Positions 1 to 10,035 of a DNA stretch of 24,966 nucleotides are shown here, piece by piece. This DNA is from Tieghemiomyces parasiticus (lineage: Eukaryota; Kickxellomycota; Dimargaritomycetes; Dimargaritales; Dimargaritaceae). A program made the translations under genes and the position numbers. Every line of letters begins with the position of its first letter. Position 1 is the first letter of the stretch. The stretch covers positions 1 to 24,966 of the forward strand of contig JANBPT010000722.1 of assembly GCA_027575765.1 (NCBI GenBank). Reading direction: 5' to 3'. A model generated the notes under the pieces. The model was not told where the DNA came from. It did no database searches and saw only the letters and a list, made by a program, of their open reading frames with translations.

Positions 1-2
1 GA

Positions 3-3000
3 TTCTGCCGCGAGCAAGGATTGACATTCAATTCGCTGCTACGCGCCGTCTGGGCACTCACCTTGGCTCGCTATCTGGGTGAGGCGGAAGAGGCTACTTT
101 TGGGGTGCTCATGTCAGGTCGAAACGTAAATTTGCCTGGCATTGAAGGGATGGTGGGCATGTGCATCAACACCCTGCCTTTCCGCACTCGTTTCCAACCT
201 GAAGAGCCAGTGTGTGACTACGTTCGCCGTGTCAACCAGGAATCTGGCACGCTTACGGAGTACGAGCAGTGCGGTTTAGTCGACATCAATCGCTGGGCTG
301 GCCTTGATACCGGGAATCCTCTCTTTCAGACGTTGCTTGTGTATGGTAGCCGCCCCAAGTTTGCTTCAACGGCCAACTTTGACTTTAAATATCTGCCGCG
401 CTCGGGTCGGAACCTCACTGAGTACGCCTACACCGTTAGCTTTACGGAAGAGAATGAGTCTCTAGCGCTCGGACTTCTCTTTCAGACAAAGAACTGCGAT
501 ATCCACTATGCCCGACTCATGTGCCGGTTCGTCGACCACTGTATGACGACGATTGTGAGAAAGTCAGCCTCCCAGATTCTCAGGCAGGTGCCCTTGCCAG
601 CTACGGAGAAGGCACTGATCGACCTATGGTCTACAGGGCCTATTGTCGACTTCCCGCAGAAGGGCTGGCCTGCGCACCAGCTCTTCACCCAACATCTGGC
701 CACGCAACCGGATGCCATTGCCCTGGAGTCCGCTACCGCACGGTTCACTTACGCCGAGGTGTACCAGCGGGCATGCGCCATCGCTGCTACCCTCCACGAC
801 AAGGGTGCCCAGGCAGGTAACCCGGTTGCCCTCTTATTTACCCGCTGTCCTGAATTTATCTTCAGTTACCTCGCCGTGCTATTAGTGGGCGGCGTATGCG
901 TTCCTATGGATGCCACGAACGCCCTAGACCGCCTCACCTACATGCTCGACCTCCTAGACGATCCATGGGTGGTAACGCACTCCGCCGTAAGCCATTTGTT
1001 TACTACGCTAAACGTTAACGACAAAAGGGTAATTTACGCTGACCGTATCCCGACGTCCCCTGAGCTGAGTCAACCACCTTCTCTTCCCGTACACCTTAAC
1101 CCCGGCTCGCTTGCGTATATTGTCTTTACGTCTGGTACCACCGGTCGACCCAAGGGCGTGCAGGTCAGTCATCGCTCCCTGGTTAACTTCATACTTGCAG
1201 TCAACCAGAAGATTCAGCTTCCCGCCCATTGTCGTCTTCTCCAGGTAGCCAACCTGTCCTTCGACGTCTGCCCCGGCGAGATGTTCACTACTTTCCACGT
1301 CGGGGGGACTCTGGTGCTTCAAGACGGCGAATTGGCTGACGACCTGAAGCGAGGGTCAGCATGTTCCCTGGTGCCTTCAGTGCTAGCTGCCTTGGATCCC
1401 GTGTGTTACCTTAATCTGCATCACGTTATATCTGGTGGCGAGGCACTGCCTCCTACCGTAGCTGCAAAATGGTCCGGCGGACGCCGACTGCATAACCTCT
1501 ACGGGCCTAGCGAAGCAACTATATCCAGCCATTGCAAGCTCATCCTCTCTGATGACACAGTTACCATTGGTTCTCCTTTGGCCAACGTGCAGTGCCACAT
1601 CCTCGATGACCAACTTCGGCAGGTACCCATAGGCGTACGTGGCGAGATTTGTATTGGCGGTGCGGGCGTGTCTGAGGGCTATAGGAAGCAGCCTGAGCTC
1701 ACCGAGAAGGCCTTCGTCGCCAACCCCATGGGTCCCGGCCGGCTATACCGGACAGGCGATCTGGGGCTCTGGTTAGCGAACGGCGAGGTCCAAGTGCTGG
1801 GCCGCAAGGACTTCCAGGTGAAGCTGCGGGGGTTCCGCATTGAACTAGGTGAAATCGAGAGCACGTGCCAGACCTTCCCAGGTGTGACCAACGCCGTGGC
1901 CCTCGTCAAAGAGGATCGTCTCGTAGGTTATATGGCCCCTAGCACCGTAAACGCTGCGGAACTTGGGCAGTTCATCGCGTCTAGGTTGCCCCATTACATG
2001 GTCCCTGACGTGATGGTGTCCATGGATGCCCTGCCCCTGACCTCCGTCGGTAAAGTTGACCGCCGGGCACTCCAAGCCTTGGACCTTCCCCAAGAGTCGG
2101 ACGTGGACGGCTCCGATGATCACCTCATCTCAGAAACCTTCGCCATCCTACGCCGTGCCCTGGCTGAGGCCCTTAATCTCGAGCCTGCTCGCGTGGTTCC
2201 CTCGGCCTCCTTCCTGCGCCTGGGTGGGGACTCCATCTCCGCCATCCAGTTCTCCTCACGGTGTAAAAAGTACGGCCTAAAGCTCACGGTGGCCGATATT
2301 TTGAGGTACCCGCTCCTTGCTCGCCTAGAGCAGTGCGCCGAACCGGCCCTAGATCTGACCGACCCCAAATTGTTGCTGGACCCTACTGGTCCGGTGCCCC
2401 TCACCGCCGTCATGCGTCAGGTCATCCCAGACATGCGCCATGTCAACCACTTCAACCAGTCCTTCCTGCTTACGTGCCGCATACCGCTCACCTTGGCCGT
2501 GCTCACGAAGGCTGTCCATGCCCTAGTTGTCCATCACGACATGCTGCGGGTCCGCTTGTCTGTCTGCCACGATGAGTGGAGGCAGGCGGTGGTGTCGCTC
2601 CCGGACGAAAACTGTGAAGGTGACGAGTTGTGTCGGTTTGCGTTGGTCACACAGGCCGAGGTGACCGCTGGAGACTACGACGGCTGGGTACTCGGTCAGC
2701 AGCAGTCCATCAACGCCGAGCACGGTCCAGTGTTGGCCTGTTCCCTGCTGACCGTGGCGGCCCAGCCTTATGTCTTCCTCACTGTGCACCACCTGTGCGT
2801 GGACTTTGTGTCCTGGCGTATTCTGTTGGAAGACCTCGAAACCCTTTTGCAAGGCCGACCCCTGCCGCCGAAAACCATGTCCTTTCGCGAGTGGGCCACT
2901 CTGGTTAATGAACACGCGCAGACGCTGTCCGACGACCTCTGGCCTGATCACGGCCCAGTGGCTGCCTTGCCGGTGGACTTCACCCCCGTGACAAACCAAC

Positions 3001-6000
3001 CAGCCACTTACCGCACGGTGGCATGTACATCGCGCCACCTAGGCCAGGAACTGACCCAGGCCCTCTATGAACAGGCGGCGCCACTTGTGGACGCCTCGCC
3101 ACAAGAATTTATGGTGACCGCGCTCGCCCTGGCCCTTGCTACCACCTTCCAGCTGGAGTCCATCGAGGTGCAGATGGAGAGTCACGGCCGCCAGCCCTGG
3201 CGCACAGACCTCGATGTGTCCCGTACTCTCGGCTGGTTCACGTCTATATACCCTGCCACCTTCCACCTTGACCAGGTTAAACACTATCCATCACTCCCGT
3301 CGGCGCTATGCTCTCTGGCCCACGTCAAGCAACGCCTGCGTTCCCTGCCCGACCGCGGTTTTCCATACGGTCTCCTCAGATACCTGAAGGAAGGCAACGC
3401 CTTTCCACCGGTTGGTACGTTAGGTCCTACCCAGGCTAACCGTGTTGCGTTTAATTATGCTGGCCGGTTTGAGCAGCTAAATGCTAGTGATGCCTTCTGG
3501 GCAATGGCCTCCCTTAGCGATGGCTGGTCGCACAGCCTTAGCCTAGACGAGAGTGTCAAACATGCCTTGAGTGCCTCGTGCAGTTACGGTAGGGATCACG
3601 GGCTGGCATTGAATCTCCAATATGCCACAGTAATGTACCAGGCGAGTACGGTCGAATCCTTAACCAACGTGTGGCTCGAGAATCTCCGCAGTCTCATTCA
3701 GGCTGCGCTTACTAGCCCCGTAACTTGCCGCACCGCCAGCGACTTTGGCCTCGCCGGCCTATCTGAACCCGCGTTTGCTGGTCTGGTCCAAACTACTTTA
3801 CCAACACTAGGTATGACGCTCGAAGCTGTGGACGACCTGTATCCCTGCCTGCCGATCCAAGAGGGACTGTTACTGGCCACACTGAAGGACCCCGCGGCCT
3901 ACATGGTGCAGTCCACCTACGACCTCTTTGGGCCCCTTGATACCAAGCGGCTCCAAGAGGCCTGGGCGACCACAGCCCAGCAACACCCCATCCTCCGCAC
4001 TCGGTTCCTGTTGGGACTGGCTGACGTGCCACACCCCAACCTGCAACTGGTCAGCAAGCACACTGACACCAGCTGGACCGTGGCCGATTGGTCAGGGCAG
4101 GACCTCGGGCAGGCCGAGGCGGAGTACACGCGGCAGGAACGGGAGCGGGGCTTCGATCTCAAGAGGATTCCCATTCGCTTCGGCCTGTTTTACGTTGCGC
4201 CACATCGCCACTGTCTGATCACCTCAGTCCACCACGCCGTCCTGGACGGCTGGTCGGGCGGTTTATTCACCCATGCTCTACTGCTCAACTACGCTGGCCG
4301 GACGCCCCCACCCACGGGCCAGCTCAAGGACCTGGTCACCCATGTCCAAGGCCACGACCCCCACAAAGCTGAACAGTTCTGGGCCGCCCAATTCGACGGC
4401 GTGGAATCCTCCAGCCTGCTAGTCGACCCTTACTGCGCGCCTGACCTGACCGTCAAGCCTTCCGATGCAGCCTACTACGGCACCCTGACCCGCACTCTGG
4501 AATTGGGTGACAAAGTGGTCGACTTCGCTCAGGCCCAAGGCGTCACGCAGTCTACACTGCTCCGTGCCGCCGTGGCTCTGGTTCTGCACCACTACACCGG
4601 CTCCGCCAACCCCGTCTTCGGAACCGTTGTTTCCGGCCGCAACGTGCCCGTGCCGCAGGTGGAAGCCATCATCGGACCTTGCATTAACACCTTACCGTGC
4701 CGTGCCAGAATCGACCGAGCGAGTACCATAGCCGGTTTGCTACAAGCCCTCCACCAGGACAGTACGGCGGCCAACGACTTTGAGCACTGCCAATTGACCG
4801 ATATCCACCGGTGGAGCGGCGTGAGCCAAGAGCAACCCCTGTTCAACGTGCTCTTCATCTACCAGAACTATCCTGCTCTGGCGTCCGCGTCAGATCTCCC
4901 TATCCGTCTGGAGCCCATTGGCACCCAGGACCCTACTGATTTTCCCCTCAGCCTTGTCGCGGTACAATCCGGTGACCAACTCCTCCTGAAGGCCAGCTTC
5001 CAAGCGCATACCTTAAGTGAGGGCCTTGTAGAGCGTTTCTTGGATCATTTAGCGACGGCCATTCGCTCGTTGGTCACCATGGCACCGGCCAGCCCAGTCT
5101 CCACCATTAGTATACTATCTAAAGCTGAGCACGAGCAGCTCACCAGTACCTGGGCCCGGAACCCGGTCGAGCTCCCCACCGGTTCGTTTGCGCATGCGGG
5201 CTTATTAGCCTGTGTCCAATCCGACCCTGAACATGCTGCCGTTAGAGACGGTGACCAAGTGTACACTTACGGGCAGCTCCATCGCATGGCCAGAAACCTC
5301 GCGCACCAACTCCACCAGACCGGCAGGTGTGGCGCAGATCAAGTGATCGGAATACTCGCCGATAATTCCGTGGAGCTTATTGTGGGCCAACTGGCCACCT
5401 GGTTTACCGGTTCAGCCTTCGTTGTGATGTCCCCTGATTATCCGGCCGCACGTCAGCAATTCATCGTTGACGACGCCGCCTGCGTGGCTGTAGTCGGATC
5501 GCCCGAACATTTATCGGACCTAACCGGGGAAGTGGCGGTTCCCCGTCTGGCGATACACCTCCACACTCTTCTGAGCTACCCGCCAGCTGAAGACTTAAAT
5601 CCTGCGCACGCCAGTCCTACCAACCTGGCCTATATCATCTACACCTCTGGCACCACAGGGGTGCCCAAGGGGGTCATGATTGAACACAGTGCCCTGGCCC
5701 ATTACCTCCGCGGCTTCAACGGTGTTGGTGACGTCTCGTCATCATCGGTGGTACCTACCATACTGGCTCCCACGTTTGATGTGTCGATCTCCGAGATCTG
5801 GACGACGTTGAATCGTGGGGGTACCGTCGTGATTGCCCAGCCCGCCACCTTCCACAACGCCCTGGCCACCTCCACTCGGGCTGGTATGACTCCGTCAATT
5901 CTGTCACTCTTTGACCCTGTCGACTACCCCGGCCTACAGAGTGTCCTAGTAATTGGAGAGGCGTGTCCTCGGTCCCTGGTCAGCAAGTGGGCGCCGCACG

Positions 6001-8192
6001 TGGAGTTTATCAACCTCTACGGCCCTGCCGAGGTCACCATTGCCACCCACCACTCCAAGCTACGGGTAGGTGATATGGTTACCATTGGCCGGCCCCTGTC
6101 CAACGTCGTCGGCGTGATTTTAGATGAATACATGCGCCCGGTCCCCGTTGGGGTCACCGGCCAACTCTACCTGGGTGGTAAGGGTTTGGCTCGTGGCTAC
6201 CTTAACCGCCCTGATCTTACGGCGGAGAAATTTATCACCTGGTCCGTGACAAATGAGCGACTTTACCAGACGGGTGACTTGGCCCGCTGGCTGCCCGATG
6301 GCCAGATTCAATGCCTAGGCCGCACCGACAGCCAAATCAAGCTGCGGGGTTTCCGCATCGAGCTGGGCGAGGTGGAGGCGGCCTTGGAGTCTCACCCGGC
6401 GGTCACCCAGGCCTGCGTCGTGGTCCAGGAGTCCCACCTGGTGGGCTACGTCTGCCCCGGTTTCTCTGGTGAAGGACACGCCATCATGGACTACGTCCGC
6501 ACCCGCCTCCCTCACTACATGGTGCCAAGTGCCCTCACTGGCCTAGCCGAATTCCCCCGGACCCGGGTGGGCAAGGTTGACCGTCAGGCTCTACCAATGT
6601 ACGACTTCCGCGCCGCCTCTAACGTCACGGACCTCTCCATCCTGTCGCCCGCAGAACGGCAACTAGTCCAGGCGGTGGCTGACTGTCTACGCCTTGACCC
6701 CTGCGTCGTTGGCCTGGATACCACCTTCTTCCAGATCGGTGGTAACTCCCTCATCGCCATCCAACTAGCCTCGCGCTGCCAGAGTAATGGTCTGAAGCTC
6801 ACCGTGTCCGATTTTGACCGCCAGAGCACCCTCCGTCAGCTTGCCCGTCGTGCCGCTCAAGTCGTAGAGGTCCCGGCCCAACTAATTTCCATCCCGGTGG
6901 TAGCCGAGGGCAGTGGGCATCCCACGCCTCCCATGATGCAATTCTTCGACTACAACCTAACAAACCCCCAGGTATCGGCCATCCCCGCCATGTTTGAGGT
7001 CCGCCATCCTTACGCTGCCGATCAATGGCAGGAGGCCGTGGCCCAGGTCGTAAAGCGACACCCTATGCTCCGCGCCCACTTCCGTCGGGAACCGCTGACC
7101 AACAAGGTATCCTACACCATTGGGGCCATCCCAGCCGACCACTACTGCTTCGAGCACCACGAAGTAGCCACCACAAGGGACATGGTAGAGAGGGTAGTCG
7201 AGGCCTTCCAACGCCTGGATTTCTGGGCAGGCCGTCTTAGCGAGTTCCACGTGTTTGACCTGCATGGTACCCAGTACTTTTTCCACTGCACCCACCACCT
7301 GGTCAACGACTACTTGACCTCCTCCCTCATCTCTGAAGAGGTGGAACTTCTCCTACTTGGCCAACCCTTACCGCCTACCACGACGCCTTTCCAGGCCTGG
7401 GCCGCTCACCTCCACCGGGTAGCCCAGGGAATTGACCCCCGTACCATCCAACTTCCGCCCAGTATTCCGCCATTGCCCACCGCCTTCCCCATCGATACGA
7501 CTGCCGATCACCCGGCAGACCAGCGCCAGATCAAACTAAAACTCACCCGCCAGGAAACCCACGGCCTGCTCATTGATGCTTGCGAGCGGCTGCAGGCCTC
7601 GCAGCTGGAGCTGATCCTGGCTGGCCTTCTGGTAGCCTACACCGAAGTGTTTGGGCTGGACGTACTTGGGTTAGACTTTATGACGCATGGCCGCCAGCCC
7701 ACGGGCCCAGCATCTCCGGACGTGACCCGCACCGTGGGCTACTTTGCCCACAACATTCCGATGGTCATTAGCGCTTCCACCGGCCTTGACTCAGACACGG
7801 CCCTGCAAGTGATCCGACGCCAACTGCCGGGGTTATTGCGGGAGGGTCCTCAGCTGGCGCTGGTCAGGCATCTGCATGAATTTCAAGATCCCACCTTACG
7901 CGAGCGGTTTAACATTCGACCGCAGATTGGGTTCTCCTATCTGGCCCAGTTGGCCGCGTGCGCTGCTGCTCAAGAGCCGGGATTATTTTCTGAGCGGTTC
8001 GAAATCCACAAGGAACTCTCCGCCATCCAGGCCGTCAACCGCTCAGCCTACACGGCGTTCGTAACGGCCCGCCATGTAGCTGACAGCCTTTACCTTGAAA
8101 TCATACGCCGGGAGGATTTACTACCCCACCTTACTGCCGAGCTTTTCCTGACCACTCTCCGTGAGGCCCTGCTCAGTTTCCTGGTCGTGTAG
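3..8192 (+). CDS. Multimodular nonribosomal peptide synthetase, 3' part (5' end outside window)
   Basis: This enzyme assembles a peptide from activated amino acids on carrier domains. The frame is open from base 3 without a stop, and the first visible residues lie inside a condensation domain, so the true start is upstream. The TTG at 21 is not a real start. Residues counted from 21 give: end of a C domain (1-190); A1 (about 230-690, TSGTTG near 370, NLYGPSEAT near 491, Lys678); T1 with LGGDSI, Ser738; an epimerisation domain with HHLCVD 923-928, VSWRIL, Glu1053 and Tyr1146; a second C domain with HHAVLDG 1404-1410; A2 (about 1740-2195, SGTTG from 1876, Lys2185); T2 with IGGNSL, Ser2243; and a degenerate terminal E-like domain with HHLVND 2425-2430. 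It ends in TAG at 8190 with no thioesterase or reductase. The second C domain opens with a DDLYPC..QEG signature typical of fungal NRPSs. There are no introns in 8.2 kb. Product unknown. Confidence 0.95.
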   Translation, partial: FCREQGLTFNSLLRAVWALTLARYLGEAEEATFGVLMSGRNVNLPGIEGMVGMCINTLPFRTRFQPEEPVCDYVRRVNQESGTLTEYEQCGLVDINRWAGLDTGNPLFQTLLVYGSRPKFASTANFDFKYLPRSGRNLTEYAYTVSFTEENESLALGLLFQTKNCDIHYARLMCRFVDHCMTTIVRKSASQILRQVPLPATEKALIDLWSTGPIVDFPQKGWPAHQLFTQHLATQPDAIALESATARFTYAEVYQRACAIAATLHDKGAQAGNPVALLFTRCPEFIFSYLAVLLVGGVCVPMDATNALDRLTYMLDLLDDPWVVTHSAVSHLFTTLNVNDKRVIYADRIPTSPELSQPPSLPVHLNPGSLAYIVFTSGTTGRPKGVQVSHRSLVNFILAVNQKIQLPAHCRLLQVANLSFDVCPGEMFTTFHVGGTLVLQDGELADDLKRGSACSLVPSVLAALDPVCYLNLHHVISGGEALPPTVAAKWSGGRRLHNLYGPSEATISSHCKLILSDDTVTIGSPLANVQCHILDDQLRQVPIGVRGEICIGGAGVSEGYRKQPELTEKAFVANPMGPGRLYRTGDLGLWLANGEVQVLGRKDFQVKLRGFRIELGEIESTCQTFPGVTNAVALVKEDRLVGYMAPSTVNAAELGQFIASRLPHYMVPDVMVSMDALPLTSVGKVDRRALQALDLPQESDVDGSDDHLISETFAILRRALAEALNLEPARVVPSASFLRLGGDSISAIQFSSRCKKYGLKLTVADILRYPLLARLEQCAEPALDLTDPKLLLDPTGPVPLTAVMRQVIPDMRHVNHFNQSFLLTCRIPLTLAVLTKAVHALVVHHDMLRVRLSVCHDEWRQAVVSLPDENCEGDELCRFALVTQAEVTAGDYDGWVLGQQQSINAEHGPVLACSLLTVAAQPYVFLTVHHLCVDFVSWRILLEDLETLLQGRPLPPKTMSFREWATLVNEHAQTLSDDLWPDHGPVAALPVDFTPVTNQPATYRTVACTSRHLGQELTQALYEQAAPLVDASPQEFMVTALALALATTFQLESIEVQMESHGRQPWRTDLDVSRTLGWFTSIYPATFHLDQVKHYPSLPSALCSLAHVKQRLRSLPDRGFPYGLLRYLKEGNAFPPVGTLGPTQANRVAFNYAGRFEQLNASDAFWAMASLSDGWSHSLSLDESVKHALSASCSYGRDHGLALNLQYATVMYQASTVESLTNVWLENLRSLIQAALTSPVTCRTASDFGLAGLSEPAFAGLVQTTLPTLGMTLEAVDDLYPCLPIQEGLLLATLKDPAAYMVQSTYDLFGPLDTKRLQEAWATTAQQHPILRTRFLLGLADVPHPNLQLVSKHTDTSWTVADWSGQDLGQAEAEYTRQERERGFDLKRIPIRFGLFYVAPHRHCLITSVHHAVLDGWSGGLFTHALLLNYAGRTPPPTGQLKDLVTHVQGHDPHKAEQFWAAQFDGVESSSLLVDPYCAPDLTVKPSDAAYYGTLTRTLELGDKVVDFAQAQGVTQSTLLRAAVALVLHHYTGSANPVFGTVVSGRNVPVPQVEAIIGPCINTLPCRARIDRASTIAGLLQALHQDSTAANDFEHCQLTDIHRWSGVSQEQPLFNVLFIYQNYPALASASDLPIRLEPIGTQDPTDFPLSLVAVQSGDQLLLKASFQAHTLSEGLVERFLDHLATAIRSLVTMAPASPVSTISILSKAEHEQLTSTWARNPVELPTGSFAHAGLLACVQSDPEHAAVRDGDQVYTYGQLHRMARNLAHQLHQTGRCGADQVIGILADNSVELIVGQLATWFTGSAFVVMSPDYPAARQQFIVDDAACVAVVGSPEHLSDLTGEVAVPRLAIHLHTLLSYPPAEDLNPAHASPTNLAYIIYTSGTTGVPKGVMIEHSALAHYLRGFNGVGDVSSSSVVPTILAPTFDVSISEIWTTLNRGGTVVIAQPATFHNALATSTRAGMTPSILSLFDPVDYPGLQSVLVIGEACPRSLVSKWAPHVEFINLYGPAEVTIATHHSKLRVGDMVTIGRPLSNVVGVILDEYMRPVPVGVTGQLYLGGKGLARGYLNRPDLTAEKFITWSVTNERLYQTGDLARWLPDGQIQCLGRTDSQIKLRGFRIELGEVEAALESHPAVTQACVVVQESHLVGYVCPGFSGEGHAIMDYVRTRLPHYMVPSALTGLAEFPRTRVGKVDRQALPMYDFRAASNVTDLSILSPAERQLVQAVADCLRLDPCVVGLDTTFFQIGGNSLIAIQLASRCQSNGLKLTVSDFDRQSTLRQLARRAAQVVEVPAQLISIPVVAEGSGHPTPPMMQFFDYNLTNPQVSAIPAMFEVRHPYAADQWQEAVAQVVKRHPMLRAHFRREPLTNKVSYTIGAIPADHYCFEHHEVATTRDMVERVVEAFQRLDFWAGRLSEFHVFDLHGTQYFFHCTHHLVNDYLTSSLISEEVELLLLGQPLPPTTTPFQAWAAHLHRVAQGIDPRTIQLPPSIPPLPTAFPIDTTADHPADQRQIKLKLTRQETHGLLIDACERLQASQLELILAGLLVAYTEVFGLDVLGLDFMTHGRQPTGPASPDVTRTVGYFAHNIPMVISASTGLDSDTALQVIRRQLPGLLREGPQLALVRHLHEFQDPTLRERFNIRPQIGFSYLAQLAACAAAQEPGLFSERFEIHKELSAIQAVNRSAYTAFVTARHVADSLYLEIIRREDLLPHLTAELFLTTLREALLSFLVV

Positions 8193-8261
8193 ATCCTGAT
8201 ACCTCACTGGCTATGAACTTTAGGAACTGCTTGTCCACGATTTTAGCAGTCGCTTTTCTCG

Positions 8262-8267
8262 AATAAA
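8262..8267 (+). promoter_or_regulatory. Poly(A) signal AATAAA of the NRPS gene
   Basis: A canonical AATAAA lies 70 nt after the NRPS stop codon in an A-rich stretch, as expected for mRNA 3'-end formation. Motif and position are seen directly; use is inferred. Confidence 0.5.
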
Positions 8268-10035
8268 ATTAAAAAACAATTAATTGCATTGTTTTTGATG
8301 GGTTTGTATAAGGATACCTCGGGACTATTTCGTTAATAACTCAATCGAGCCCCACACCACTTGAAAAAAATATCATCCAAGCCGTGCAATATGATCAGTG
8401 ATGTTTATCCACGAATGCATTGGTCATAAGGATAAATAACGAATGTATAGGTCTAGGCTTTCGTGGAATTACAGTAGGACACTAGTAGCAATACGGGACG
8501 ATCCGGATTCTAATGGAAACGCAACTTGTACTACGCCAATAGAGATCTGCACTCGCGCCTGTCATTTCACCGCACCCTCACTAACCCATTGTTGCACGGA
8601 CTGAAGTTTTTAATGAACTAGACAACTCGGGACAAGTATAGATAGAAGGAAGAGCGCGCGGCAGTATGTTGCGGTACTCTCACATGAACAAGAGTTTAGT
8701 GGGACTCCGAGGGTGTAGGCAGACTGGGGAGGGTATTGAAAAGGCAATGTAGAATTGACAGAAATACGTACCAGTCAGAACATGAGAGTGTTGTTCATCG
8801 CCTGCCGATGACACGAACGAGCGGTGAAGCTGCTCCTTAAATAACATAGACAAACAGGAAGACTGCGAGATTCGACATGATGTGGTGCTAGGGCGGCCGG
8901 ACCAAGTACATTATTCCGCCTGCAAGACGTACACTAGGGGCCTTCATCGTACTCGATTTGATAGACCAGTAGTGACGCATGCGCAGGTGACGTCGAATCC
9001 GTTGGCGGGTCACTCTCCAGCCATTAATAGCAACAACGTGGAGCTGCTAGACTGTGGTGCACCAGTTTTACGGTCTACTGAAAGTAACCATCCTGTGACC
9101 ATTGTTCCCTTCGGGTAGGCAATGTAACTGGAGGGCCATTTATTTGGCCCGCATAGCCCTATCGTATTACCAAACCATTGCCTCTCTATTTTTCTAGTTA
9201 CCCGGTTATCCTCTGCTGTTAGGCAATCTCGTTGCTTTCCGTACTCTTAAATATGACCTTGTTTATGTCTTAGGGAAAGACTACCCTAGAGGAAACAACG
9301 GCTGATGGCCAGCGAACTAAAGTCTAATAAACTGAACAATGTACGAAAGAACTAAGAGGTGATGATGAAACTGGTTGTGTGTGTCTAAGCTATCGTTTAT
9401 TGTGTAGCGACCCAGAGGGTCTTTTATGCGGAAGGACGTCCTGCATCTTTCACTGCGGCTACGGGTTAGGTCAGGCGAGCCAAAGGACGATAGTGCAAGG
9501 CGGAGCCAGCGCCAGAGCGAATATGAAGGCAGCTGCGCGACTGCCGGATCAATAAGAACATTGAGGGAAGTAGAGCCCTAAAAGGATAGAGGCGGGGACG
9601 CCTGCCAAAGTAGAAGACGCTATCTGGTAGACCAGGAAGGTTGGCGTCGCTACAAAGGAATATCGAATATGGGAATAGGCTAATGGAAATGGGGGCAAGA
9701 CCAAGATGCCACAACTGATCGGATCAGTGGTTTAGGGCACCACAGTTTAGTAAATCACGTTTACATAGCAACCCAAAGATCAAATTGTTACCTGAAAAAG
9801 TCTTAATTTTACATGACCTACTTGTCAAACTAAAATATATCAGCTCTTCAAAAAAATCAATGGCACTGTATTTGAGAGCCGATAATAGTCCTGTCCTTAA
9901 TGCGGGGACGGGATGCACTACGAGTCAAAGTGGATACACAAATAAGACCAGCAGGAAACAGACTTTGCAGCAAACAGTTAGCATATAAGCGAGCAGAGAT
10001 CAGAAAGGGCAACCGTCGGAACCCTAGAAAAAATG
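8268..10035. other. Spacer without a supported gene
   Basis: About 1.8 kb lie between the 3' ends of the NRPS (plus) and the carboxylase (minus), so this is a convergent spacer. Base composition is clearly more AT-rich than in the flanking genes. The longest open frames are 60-80 codons (8882-9118 plus, 9466-9714 minus, 9785-9988 plus), match no family I recognise and lack splice-linked partners. I see no RNA gene, tandem array or long inverted repeat. A convergent spacer this long could hide decayed mobile DNA, but I recognised none. Confidence 0.5.

Noticed and set aside
8882..9118. 78-codon open frame in the NRPS downstream spacer
   Set aside because: It is short, unrecognised and not linked to plausible exons; chance frames of this size are expected.
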